Source of the DNA: Gemmatimonadales bacterium
Lineage (GTDB): Bacteria; Gemmatimonadota; Gemmatimonadetes; Gemmatimonadales; GWC2-71-9
Length of the DNA: 39,888 nt
Reading direction: 5' to 3'
Assembly (NCBI GenBank): GCA_025934955.1
Contig: JAICWE010000030.1
Span: 1-39,888, forward strand
Shown here: one piece after another, positions 33,438-39,888 of the stretch
Position numbering within the stretch: the stretch's first letter is position 1
How the letters are laid out: each line of letters starts with the position of its first letter
Position numbers and translations under genes: made by a program
Notes under the pieces: generated by a model
Seen by the model: only the letters and a program-made list of their open reading frames with translations
What the model was told of the DNA's origin: nothing
Database searches by the model: none

Positions 33438-33830
33438 TCAGGCGGCGGGTGGAGCGCGCGAGAGGTTGGAGGACGGTGGAGCGGCGGGGCGGGGCGACGA
33501 GCTGTACGATTCGACCGGCGTGCTGTGCTCGACCACCGACACAGGCAGCGGCGCGAACGCCTCGAGCCGCGCATGCAGCGAGCGGGCGATGCACGCGGGG
33601 CAGGTCGCTTCGTTGTGGACGTGCTGATGCTGGACGGGACCGCGGGTGCTGACGGCGGGTTGGGGCGCGAGCGACGCGCCGATCTGCGCAAGGCCGGGGG
33701 CGCCGGCGCCGTCCGGGATCTCGCTCAACGGCGCGAGAATCAGGACGAGCTGCACCGCCGCGATCCATACGGCGGTCGCGGTTCGCGCCCAGGCTGTCAG
33801 GCGCCGGCGGGAGGGCAGGATGCCACGCAT
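33438..33830 (-). CDS. 130-aa exported or membrane-anchored His/Cys-rich protein leading the metal-efflux operon
   Basis: An N-terminal basic stretch is followed by one hydrophobic segment (about residues 17-35) that acts as a signal peptide or anchor. Beyond it lies a compact metal-ligand motif H-Q-H-V-H-N-E-A-T-C-P-A-C (His68, His70, His72, Cys77, Cys80) with His86 following, and then a disordered Ser/Pro-rich tail. The layout resembles DUF2946-type small proteins found beside metal-transport genes, but I cannot assign it firmly. As first gene of the czc-like operon it could scavenge or sense metal in the periplasm. ATG 33830 is preferred over 33875 because a TAGGCT box lies eight bases before it and the signal sequence then has normal length. 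Confidence 0.7.
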   Translation of the reverse strand: MRGILPSRRRLTAWARTATAVWIAAVQLVLILAPLSEIPDGAGAPGLAQIGASLAPQPAVSTRGPVQHQHVHNEATCPACIARSLHARLEAFAPLPVSVVEHSTPVESYSSSPRPAAPPSSNLSRAPPAA

Positions 33831-33838
33831 CGCGACTA

Positions 33839-33844
33839 AGCCTA
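33839..33844 (-). promoter_or_regulatory. candidate -10 box (TAGGCT) for the metal-efflux operon
   Basis: On the minus strand TAGGCT ends eight bases before ATG 33830, in the 41-base gap after the histidine kinase gene. It fits the TAnnnT pattern seen before several other starts in this window. No -35 hexamer was convincing, so an activator or alternative sigma factor may be needed. Confidence 0.35.
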
Positions 33845-33871
33845 CATCCGCAGGGCCCCGGCGGCCAGTGA

Positions 33872-35473
33872 TCACGGGGCCGCGGCGACGGCGAGGTCGG
33901 CACCGGCGACGCCCCGCCGCACCGGACCCTCGACCGGCAGCAGGAACCAGAAGCTGCTGCCCCGGCCGAAGACCGACTCCGCCCCGATCGTCCCGCCGTG
34001 CAGCTCCACGAAGCTCTTGCAGAGGGCCAGGCCGAGGCCGGTGCCCTGCTGCTGCCGGTTGAACGCGCTGTCCACCTGACTGAATTCCTGGAACAGCTTC
34101 TCCATGTCGCTCGAGCGGATGCCGATGCCGGTATCGGTCACCGCGACCCAGACCGCCTCACGCGAGAGGAAGCGCTGCTGGGCGTCGCCCGCGCGATCGT
34201 TCGGCACCGGGAGCGGGGCCCGGGCCCGGATGGCCGCGACGGTGATCTGGCCGCCTTTCGGCGTGAACTTCGAGGCGTTGGAGAGAAGGTTGTAGAGGAT
34301 CTGGCGGATGCGGAGGCCGTCGGCGAGCACCTGGAGCGAGTCGTCCTGCTCCATCTGGATCACGCACTGCTGCTCCTTCTCCTGCCGGAGGCTCGCCGTG
34401 TCGGTGATCGCGCCGTTGATGACGTCGCGCACCTCGGTGCTGCCGAGCGAGAGCGTCATCCGGCCGGCTTCGATCTTGGAGAGATCGAGCACGCTGTTGA
34501 TGAGGCCGAGCAGGTGACGCCCGTTGCGGAGCACCGAGTCGAGGAAGTCGCGCTGGGTTTCGTTCAGGTCGCCCGCGCCGCCGGCGAGCATGAGGTCGGA
34601 GAAGCCGATGATGGCGTTGAGCGGGGTCCGCAGCTCGTGGCTCATGTTGGCGAGGAACTCGCTCTTGAGCCGCGTCGCGCGCACCAGCTCCTGGTTCTTT
34701 GCCGCCAGCGCGTGCTCGTTGCGGCGGCTCTCGGCCAGCACCGCCACACGGTCGAGTCCGACGACGACCTGGTCGCCCAGGGTGCCGAGGAGCTGGAGGT
34801 CGTGGGCGCCGAAAGGGCGGCCGTCGCGCCGGTTGTAGACGGAGACGGTGCCGATGACGAGCCCCGCGGAGCGGAGCGGCACGACCGCGGCGCTCCTGAG
34901 CGTGATGCCGAGATGCGAAATGTGATGGGCCCGGGGGTCGGCGTCCTGATCGTCGGAGACCACCGGCTCGTCGTGGGTCACGACCCAGCCGACGAGCGAG
35001 GCGTCCATCGGCACCAGGATGCCTTCCGCGACGGCCAGCGGGCCGGTCGCCGCGACGACCCGGAGGAAGCGACCTTCCTCGACGACCAGGTTCACGGAGG
35101 CGGAGTCGGCCTCGAGCAGATCGGCGGCGGTGCGGGCGACTTCGTGGTGCAGCTCACCGACGTCGGCATCGCGCAGGAGCGCGCCGGCCAGGTGCCGCAG
35201 CCGCTCCAGCTCGCGGTTGCGCTGCGCCGCCTGCTCCAGCGCGGCATTGAGCCGGGCACGCTGTCGCTCGGCCAGCACCCGCCCGCGGTGCAGCGCGGTG
35301 AACGTGAGCACGGTGGTGAGCACGGCCAGGACCAGGCCGATGGAGTTGTCGCGGTAGGCGGCGTAGATGCCGGCCCACCCGACCAGAATCGCCGCCAGGG
35401 CGATCGGGCGGGTGGAGTAGAGCCGGCGCCAGGCGGGCCGGGCGCGGGTGGTCCGGAGATCGGCCGCGGTCAC
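33872..35473 (-). CDS. membrane-bound histidine kinase with GAF domain
   Basis: A 533-aa sensor kinase. Two hydrophobic helices (about 24-42 and 46-62) anchor it, a coiled-coil follows (about 65-100), then a GAF domain (about 105-245). The HisKA domain has S-H-E-L-R-T-P-L-N (phospho-acceptor His279), and the ATPase domain shows the N-box L-Y-N-L-L-S-N-A-S-K, G1 D-T-G-I-G-I and G2 G-T-G-L-G-L-A. No receiver domain is attached and no response regulator gene is adjacent, so the partner lies elsewhere. The GTG start at 35473 is 45 bases after the [2Fe-2S] protein gene; it is last in the DUF421-SDR-Bfd run. Confidence 0.9.
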   Translation of the reverse strand: MTAADLRTTRARPAWRRLYSTRPIALAAILVGWAGIYAAYRDNSIGLVLAVLTTVLTFTALHRGRVLAERQRARLNAALEQAAQRNRELERLRHLAGALLRDADVGELHHEVARTAADLLEADSASVNLVVEEGRFLRVVAATGPLAVAEGILVPMDASLVGWVVTHDEPVVSDDQDADPRAHHISHLGITLRSAAVVPLRSAGLVIGTVSVYNRRDGRPFGAHDLQLLGTLGDQVVVGLDRVAVLAESRRNEHALAAKNQELVRATRLKSEFLANMSHELRTPLNAIIGFSDLMLAGGAGDLNETQRDFLDSVLRNGRHLLGLINSVLDLSKIEAGRMTLSLGSTEVRDVINGAITDTASLRQEKEQQCVIQMEQDDSLQVLADGLRIRQILYNLLSNASKFTPKGGQITVAAIRARAPLPVPNDRAGDAQQRFLSREAVWVAVTDTGIGIRSSDMEKLFQEFSQVDSAFNRQQQGTGLGLALCKSFVELHGGTIGAESVFGRGSSFWFLLPVEGPVRRGVAGADLAVAAAP

Positions 35474-35518
35474 GCGTCCTTCCCGCTGAGGCGCCGGAAG
35501 CGCCGGCGGGCGGAGATG

Positions 35519-35752
35519 TCAGTCCCCATCGTCGGCGAGCAGCTGATGAAAGATGGTATCGCCCGTCTGCAGCATTTTCTTGAGGTACGGCCGGCAGAGC
35601 CCGCATTGCGCGCCGCAGCCGGTCTCCCGCATGAGGTCGGCCAGAGTCCATCCGGCGGCGCGGGCCCGAGGCAGCAGATCGGCAAAGGCCGTCTGCCGGC
35701 AGATGCAGCGCGACACGCTGACCGGCGCTGGATCGCGGCGCGGCGCGGTCAC
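35519..35752 (-). CDS. Bfd-like [2Fe-2S] protein
   Basis: A 77-aa protein with the bacterioferritin-associated ferredoxin pattern: C-I-C (Cys16, Cys18) and C-G-L-C (Cys50, Cys53) separated by 31 residues, plus T-G-C-G-A-Q (Cys46) and R-P-Y-L after the last cysteine. Members bind a [2Fe-2S] cluster and in some cases release iron from bacterioferritin; the same fold also occurs in nitrite reductases and sarcosine oxidases. No bacterioferritin gene is nearby. The GTG start overlaps the SDR stop (GTGA). The much longer frame running upstream through the SDR gene is shadow sequence. Confidence 0.82.
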   Translation of the reverse strand: MTAPRRDPAPVSVSRCICRQTAFADLLPRARAAGWTLADLMRETGCGAQCGLCRPYLKKMLQTGDTIFHQLLADDGD

Positions 35753-36462
35753 GGCGAGGTGGGGCGGATATCCAGCTCGCTCACCATGGCGCGACCCGGG
35801 AGCGTCACCGCCTCGACGATCACCGAGGCGACGTCGTCGGGCTGGAGGATGCGATCGGCGTTGGGCCTGAGCATCGCCTGCCCGCGCATCATGCCGGTGG
35901 CGACCGAGCCCGGGCACACCGTCACCACTCGCACGCCCTCCTGTCGCACCTCCAGCATCAGCGAGCGGCTGAAGCCGAGCACCGCGTGCTTGGACGCGGT
36001 GTAAGCGGTGCCGCCGGCGAACCCGTTGCGCCCGGCGAGACTGGCGACGTTGACGATGGTGCCGCGGCGCCGCTCCCGCATGCCGGGCAGCACCTCGCGG
36101 GTCATGAGGAAGAGACTGCGGAGGTTGGTCGCCATGGTGCGGTCCCACTCGTCCAGCGTGAGCTCGCCGAAGGGCCGCGCGATCAGCACGCCGGCATTGT
36201 TCACCAGCACGTCCACCGGTCCAAGCGTCTCCACTACTCCGCAGGTCAGCGCTCTGACCGCCGCGGGGTCGGCCACGTCCGCGGCGCCGCCGGCCGATGC
36301 GATCCCCTCGGCGCGGAGTGCCGCGAGCAGCTCGGTGACCTTCTTCGCGGTACGGGAGCAGACGCCGACCGCGTAGCCCGCGCGACCGAGGGCGAATGCC
36401 GTCGCCCGGCCGATGCCTTCCGTTGCGCCGGTGACCAGCGCCGTGCCCGCCCGTTCCGCCAT
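35749..36462 (-). CDS. short-chain dehydrogenase/reductase (SDR) family oxidoreductase
   Basis: A 237-aa classical SDR. The cofactor loop is T-G-A-T-E-G-I-G (residues 11-18), the structural motif N-N-A-G is at 88-91, and the catalytic residues are Ser141, Tyr154 and Lys158 (Y-T-A-S-K). An arginine after the second strand (S-R-T-A-K-K) favours NADP(H). The substrate is unknown; many such enzymes reduce 3-oxoacyl or other carbonyl groups. It is 15 bases downstream of the DUF421 gene and overlaps the Bfd-like gene. A TATTAT box lies five bases before its ATG and may provide an internal leaderless start. Confidence 0.88.
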   Translation of the reverse strand: MAERAGTALVTGATEGIGRATAFALGRAGYAVGVCSRTAKKVTELLAALRAEGIASAGGAADVADPAAVRALTCGVVETLGPVDVLVNNAGVLIARPFGELTLDEWDRTMATNLRSLFLMTREVLPGMRERRRGTIVNVASLAGRNGFAGGTAYTASKHAVLGFSRSLMLEVRQEGVRVVTVCPGSVATGMMRGQAMLRPNADRILQPDDVASVIVEAVTLPGRAMVSELDIRPTSP

Positions 36463-36467
36463 GGGGG

Positions 36468-36473
36468 ATAATA
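36468..36473 (-). promoter_or_regulatory. candidate -10 box (TATTAT) for the SDR gene
   Basis: On the minus strand TATTAT ends five bases before ATG 36462, in the 15-base gap after the DUF421 gene. The spacing would start RNA within the start codon, so translation would be leaderless. The upstream -35 position falls inside the DUF421 coding sequence and looks weak. Confidence 0.38.
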
Positions 36474-36477
36474 GGAC

Positions 36478-37074
36478 TCAGCGGCGGATCGCCGCCACCT
36501 CCTGCCGGAGCGCCTGGAGCTGGTGCAGGATCTCGGTCAGGCGCGCGGCATCGCGCGAGGCGCCGCCCTTCATGTAGATGGTGCCGTTGGGATAGAGCAC
36601 GGCGGCCTCGACCTCGTGGAGGTCGTCGAAGCCGCGCTCGTGCGCCTTGGCGGTGAGCTCGCCGAGGTTGATGTGCAGCCGCTCCAGCTCCTCGGGCTGG
36701 ATCTGGTGGTCGCGGATGAGGTAGGTGTCCTGGTCCTCCATGGCCCGGTGCTCCATCCGCGGCCCGCGGTAGAAGATCCGCACCAGCAGCCCGTTGATGG
36801 CGAGCAGCGCCGCGGCGCCGATGATGCCGCCGCTGAGCGAGGTGTCGTTGCCGATGATCGCGTTCTGCACCGTGTTGGACAGCGTCAGCAGCACGACCAG
36901 GTCGAACGGGTTGAGCTGGGCCAGGATCCGCTTCCCCCAGACCCGCAGCGCGAACACCAGCAGCAGGTAGACGGCCACCGGCCGGATCAGCTTCTCCAGC
37001 AGCGACACGGCCAGGTCGCTCGTGCCGAGATGGAGCAGGTTGACGGCGAGCGCATGCCAGTCCACGAGGTGCAC
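36478..37074 (-). CDS. DUF421 (YetF-like) membrane protein
   Basis: A 198-aa protein with about three N-terminal membrane helices followed by a cytoplasmic domain. The segment L-N-P-F-D-L-V-V-L-L-T-L-S-N is highly typical of DUF421, and the tail has the D-x-Y-L-I-R-D-x-x-I and V-L-Y-P-N-G-T-I-Y strands of the YetF domain. In spore formers relatives affect spore wall or germination traits; the role elsewhere is unknown. The start is GTG 37074, with another in-frame GTG three codons later as alternative. It is the first gene of the leftward DUF421-SDR-Bfd-kinase run. Confidence 0.85.
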   Translation of the reverse strand: MHLVDWHALAVNLLHLGTSDLAVSLLEKLIRPVAVYLLLVFALRVWGKRILAQLNPFDLVVLLTLSNTVQNAIIGNDTSLSGGIIGAAALLAINGLLVRIFYRGPRMEHRAMEDQDTYLIRDHQIQPEELERLHINLGELTAKAHERGFDDLHEVEAAVLYPNGTIYMKGGASRDAARLTEILHQLQALRQEVAAIRR

Positions 37075-37112
37075 GGAGCCTCCGGGCGAGAGCGGATATG
37101 GGGATGCGGGGT

Positions 37113-37145
37113 ACCCGACGGGTCACTGCAATATGGTATTTGACA
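37113..37145. promoter_or_regulatory. divergent control region between DUF421 and EF-G-like genes
   Basis: The 126-base gap contains a perfect 11-base palindrome ACCCG-A-CGGGT (37113-37123), an AT-rich patch (37130-37145) and a consensus -35 hexamer TTGACA (37140-37145) pointing right. No good -10 lies at 16-18 bases (CACCTT at 17), so the rightward promoter is only tentative. The palindrome could be an operator serving either gene. Confidence 0.4.
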
Positions 37146-37186
37146 AGCTCGCGGGCGCGCCACACCTTGAGAATTCAACCAACCCC

Positions 37187-37193
37187 AGGAGGT
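37187..37193 (+). promoter_or_regulatory. strong Shine-Dalgarno sequence of the EF-G-like gene
   Basis: AGGAGGT lies seven bases before ATG 37201. It decides the start at 37201 against the in-frame GTG at 37192, which falls inside the ribosome-binding site itself. It is the strongest such site in the window. Confidence 0.8.
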
Positions 37194-37200
37194 GGAGACC

Positions 37201-39246
37201 ATGAAGGTCTATGGCTCCAACGCCATCCGGAACGTGGCGTTCGTCGGCCACGGGGCCAGTGGGAAGACCACCCTCGTTGACGCGCTCGCCTTCGTTTCCG
37301 GTTCCAGCCGGCGCCACGGCAGCATCAAGGACGGTACGACGCTCACGGACTACTCCGCCGACGAAATCCAGCGACAGCACTCCATCGGTCTGGGCCTCGG
37401 CTTCGCCGAATGGCTCGACACCAAGATCAACCTGCTCGACACCCCCGGCTACCTCGACTACTTCGGCGAGGTCGTGACCGGTCTCCATGCCGCCGACGCG
37501 GCGGTCGTCGTGGTCCACGGCGCCAGCGGCGTCGAGGTCGGCACCGAGAAGGCATGGGAGCTGTGCGACCAGCTCCATCTGCCCCGCATGATCTTCGTCT
37601 CCGCCATGGACAAGGAGCACGCCGACTTCGAGGCGGCGTACCAGGACATCCGCTCGCACCTGACGCCGCGGGTGGTGCCGGTCGAGGTGCCGATCGGCGA
37701 TGGCAAGGACTTCCACGGCATCATCAACCTCTTCAGCGGCCACTGCCACCAGTACAAGCCGGGCACCAAGACCGGCGAGTACGACGTCGTGGCGTGCCCG
37801 CCCGAATACACCACCCGCTTCAGCCAGTACACCGAGCAGTTCACCGAGTCCGTCGCCTCCACCGACGACGTGCTGATCGAGCGCTACCTGAGCGGCGAGG
37901 AAATTCCGCGTGAGGAGTTCGTCCGCGCCGTGAAGAAGGGCATGCTCCAGGGCGCCATCGTCCCGCTCTTCTGCGGCAGCGCGGAGCTGACCTACGGCGT
38001 GCGCACGCTGCTCAAGAAGATGGTGGAGCTGGTCCCGTCGCCGGCGGAGGTGCCGGCCCCCACCGATGCTACACTCGCGGCTCGCGTGTTCAAGACCGTC
38101 TCCGAGCCGCACGTGGGGGACGTGACGCTGTTCCGGCTCTATACCGGCGAGGTGCGGAACGGCGAGGAGGTGTGGAACGCGGAGCACGAGGTGGCGGAGA
38201 AGCTCAACCACCTGTCGGTGCAGCAGGGGAAGGAGCGCGTCGAGGTGGAGCGGCTCTGCGCCGGCGACATCGGCTCGGTGGCCAAGCTGCGCGACACCCA
38301 CACCAACGACACCTTCTGCCGCCGCGACGATCCGGTGCGGCTGCCGCCGGTGGTCTTCCCCGACGCCGTCGCCACCAGCGCCATCGTGGTGAAGAACCGG
38401 GGCGAGGAGGACAAGCTCGCCGCCGGCCTGCACAAGCTGCATGAGGAAGACCCGAGCTTCCACTTCGAGTACAGCTCCGAGCTGGGCCAGACGCTGATCC
38501 ACGGCATGGGCGAGCGGCACTTCGACACCATCCTCGGCCGGCTGGAGCGGAAGTTCGGGGTACACGCGGAGCTGGCGCGGCCGCGCGTCGCCTACCGCGA
38601 GACGATCAAGGGAAAGAACGAAGGGCAGGGGAAACACAAGAAGCAGTCCGGCGGCCGCGGCCAGTACGGCGACTGCTGGGTGCGGATCTCACCGCGCGCG
38701 CGCGGCGCCGGCTACGAGTTCGTGGACAGCATCGTCGGCGGCGTGATTCCCAACAAGTACATCCCGGCCGTGGACCGCGGGATCCAGGAGGCCGCCGAGC
38801 GCGGCATCGTCGCCGGCTACCCGGTGGTGGACTTCCGCGCCGAGTGCTTCGACGGCTCCTATCACGATGTGGACTCCAACGAGATGTCGTTCAAGATGGC
38901 GGGCATTCTCGCGTTCCGGACGGTGGCACAGCACTGCCGGCCGGTGCTGCTCGAGCCGCTCTCCGACGTCGAGGTCTGGGCGCCGGAAGACGTGCTCGGC
39001 GACGTGATGGGCGATCTCAGCGCCCGCCGCGGACAGATCCTCGGCACCGAGCAGGACGGCCGGCTCACCAAGGTACGCGCCATCGTGCCCGAGGCGGAGC
39101 TGTACAAGTACTCCACCACACTGCACTCGATCACCCATGGGCGCGGCACTCATCGGCAGAAGTTCCACGGCTATGCCGAGGCGCCGCCGGAGGTGGCGAC
39201 CAAGGTCGCGGACGAGAATCGGAAGGAGGCCACCGCGGCGACGTAG
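37201..39246 (+). CDS. elongation factor G-like GTPase (EF-G2 type)
   Basis: A 681-aa five-domain translational GTPase related to EF-G-2 of Thermus rather than to the housekeeping EF-G. G1 is G-H-G-A-S-G-K-T (16-23). G3 is D-T-P-G-Y (80-84), with tyrosine where canonical EF-G has its catalytic histidine. G4, normally N-K-x-D, reads S-A-M-D (134-137), so both the asparagine and lysine that read guanine are replaced. The switch I R-G-I-T-I motif is absent. Domain IV begins near P-Y-R-E-T-I (here A-Y-R-E-T-I-K-G-K). Paralogues of this type are thought to act in special conditions; their exact role is unclear. It has its own strong ribosome-binding site. Confidence 0.9.
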   Translation: MKVYGSNAIRNVAFVGHGASGKTTLVDALAFVSGSSRRHGSIKDGTTLTDYSADEIQRQHSIGLGLGFAEWLDTKINLLDTPGYLDYFGEVVTGLHAADAAVVVVHGASGVEVGTEKAWELCDQLHLPRMIFVSAMDKEHADFEAAYQDIRSHLTPRVVPVEVPIGDGKDFHGIINLFSGHCHQYKPGTKTGEYDVVACPPEYTTRFSQYTEQFTESVASTDDVLIERYLSGEEIPREEFVRAVKKGMLQGAIVPLFCGSAELTYGVRTLLKKMVELVPSPAEVPAPTDATLAARVFKTVSEPHVGDVTLFRLYTGEVRNGEEVWNAEHEVAEKLNHLSVQQGKERVEVERLCAGDIGSVAKLRDTHTNDTFCRRDDPVRLPPVVFPDAVATSAIVVKNRGEEDKLAAGLHKLHEEDPSFHFEYSSELGQTLIHGMGERHFDTILGRLERKFGVHAELARPRVAYRETIKGKNEGQGKHKKQSGGRGQYGDCWVRISPRARGAGYEFVDSIVGGVIPNKYIPAVDRGIQEAAERGIVAGYPVVDFRAECFDGSYHDVDSNEMSFKMAGILAFRTVAQHCRPVLLEPLSDVEVWAPEDVLGDVMGDLSARRGQILGTEQDGRLTKVRAIVPEAELYKYSTTLHSITHGRGTHRQKFHGYAEAPPEVATKVADENRKEATAAT

Positions 39247-39253
39247 CCGGGTG

Positions 39254-39295
39254 AGCGGCTGCGCTACGCCCGCGGAAGCGCGTAGAGCAGCCGCT
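39254..39295. terminator. strong hairpin at the EF-G-like/sigma-54 activator convergent junction, probable bidirectional terminator
   Basis: AGCGGCTGCGCTACGC (39254-39269) pairs with GCGTAGAGCAGCCGCT (39280-39295) with one mismatch in 16, around a 10-base loop. It begins eight bases after the EF-G-like stop and covers the last codons of the opposing gene. There is no T-run on either side, so it is not a classical U-tailed terminator; U-less hairpins are thought to serve in some GC-rich bacteria. Confidence 0.55.
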
Positions 39296-39888
39296 GAAGC
39301 CGCGGCCGCGAAATGCCGAGCCGGCGCGCCGCCTCGCTCTTGTTGCCGCCGGTGAGATCGAGCATGGCGTGCGCGGCGGCGCGGGTCACGGTCGCGAGAT
39401 CGGCGGGAAACGGGAGCACGCCCTCGGCGCGCGGCGCGGGCTCGCTCTCGAGCAGGAGCTCCGCCACGCTGAGCGTGCCCGGCGGCGAGAGCACCAGCGC
39501 GCGCTCGATCGCGTTGCGGAGCTCGCGCACGTTCCCGGGCCAGTGGTGCGCGCGGAGCGCCCGGCTCACCTCCGCCGTGAGCGGCGGCGCCGGCATCTCG
39601 TAGCTCACCGCCAGACTCCGAAGGAAGTACTCCGCCAGCAGCTCCACGTCGCCGTCGCGGTAGCGCAGCGGCGGCAACGTCAGCGCCACCACATTCAACC
39701 GATAGAACAGGTCCTCGCGGAACTCGCCCCGCGCCACGGCGGAGGCGAGATCCACGTGCGTCGCGGCGATCACCCGCACGTCCACGTGCCGCCCCTGCTG
39801 CCCGCCCACCCGGCGGATGGTGCGGCTCTCGAGCGCCCGCAACAACTTGGGCTGGAGCTCGAGCGGCAGCGTCCCGATCTCGTCGAGA
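39264..39888 (-). CDS. sigma-54-dependent Fis-family transcriptional activator, C-terminal part (5' end outside window)
   Basis: The frame is open to the window edge, leaving about 207 C-terminal residues. It enters within the AAA+ domain at L-D-E-I-G-T-L-P-L-E-L-Q, then shows R-V-G-G-Q, R-V-I-A-A-T-H, F-R-E-D-L-F-Y-R-L and H-W-P-G-N-V-R-E-L, all hallmarks of NtrC-type activators that remodel sigma-54 polymerase. The last 40 residues form the Fis-type helix-turn-helix (N-K-S-E-A-A-R-R-L-G-I-S-R). The receiver or other sensory domain and the G-A-F-T-G-A loop lie outside the window. It converges on the EF-G-like gene; its partner kinase could be a neighbour but not necessarily the one at 33872. 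Confidence 0.92.
   Translation of the reverse strand, partial: LDEIGTLPLELQPKLLRALESRTIRRVGGQQGRHVDVRVIAATHVDLASAVARGEFREDLFYRLNVVALTLPPLRYRDGDVELLAEYFLRSLAVSYEMPAPPLTAEVSRALRAHHWPGNVRELRNAIERALVLSPPGTLSVAELLLESEPAPRAEGVLPFPADLATVTRAAAHAMLDLTGGNKSEAARRLGISRPRLQRLLYALPRA

Noticed and set aside
37140-37168. Full consensus promoter for the EF-G-like gene
   Set aside because: TTGACA is present, but the hexamer at 17 bases (CACCTT) is a poor -10, so it is listed only as a tentative element.
1-39888. CRISPR array, toxin-antitoxin pair, phage, integrase, transposase or known defence system
   Set aside because: No regularly spaced direct repeats, no nuclease or recombinase motifs and no shift in base composition were seen; the genes are metabolic, transport and regulatory.

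Overview
The window is very GC-rich, densely coding bacterial DNA. Genes are packed into same-strand runs whose stop and start codons repeatedly overlap (GTGA or ATGA), and GTG starts are common. I infer a free-living Gram-negative-type bacterium: it has a tripartite RND efflux system with an outer-membrane channel, a lipid-anchored adaptor, an S46 dipeptidyl-peptidase and an NDH-2. The gene mix and GC content would suit Gemmatimonadota or a similar phylum, but no marker here proves it. I saw no rRNA, tRNA, CRISPR array, insertion sequence or prophage gene, and no intergenic stretch longer than about 270 bases.

Layout. 1-4726 (+): end of a BMP-family solute-binding protein, a Nif3-like protein, a two-domain ABC ATPase and two permeases, together a nucleoside-type ABC importer. 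4736-5509 (-): a PlsC acyltransferase, divergent from 5640-7307 (+), which carries an AI-2E family membrane protein and a small HExxH protein. 7290-14809 (-): a long run read from 14809 down: an 87-aa protein, NDH-2, an epoxyqueuosine reductase (QueG) fused in frame to a secreted beta-lactamase-fold hydrolase, a 72-aa protein, a rhomboid protease, a DUF4112 protein, a VOC protein, and a threonine-aldolase/ankyrin fusion. 14851-19370 (+): a four-gene operon of a class-V PLP enzyme, a LOG-family protein, a deoxyhypusine-synthase-like enzyme and an MFS transporter. 19396-22368 (-): a copper operon copZ - 42-aa His-tailed membrane peptide - copA - csoR behind a consensus-like sigma-70 promoter. 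22641-24206 (+): a GAF-rich protein. 24222-26387 (-): an S46 peptidase.

26446-33830 (-): a heavy-metal efflux operon with a His/Cys-rich leader protein, TolC-like channel, adaptor and CzcA-like pump, followed in overlap by a non-canonical NRAMP transporter. 33872-37074 (-): DUF421 protein, SDR, Bfd-like [2Fe-2S] protein and a hybrid-less histidine kinase. 37201-39246 (+): an EF-G-like GTPase. 39264-39888 (-): the C-terminal part of a sigma-54 activator, with a strong hairpin across the convergent junction.

The points most worth following are the QueG-hydrolase fusion whose QueG tail doubles as a signal peptide, the 42-aa peptide hidden in the copper operon, the DHS-like/LOG/PLP/MFS operon of unknown product, the efflux pump translationally coupled to an NRAMP relative that lacks the usual metal-binding residues, and a recurring TAnnnT box 5-9 bases before start codons that suggests leaderless transcription. 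No dramatic new defence or mobile system is visible.
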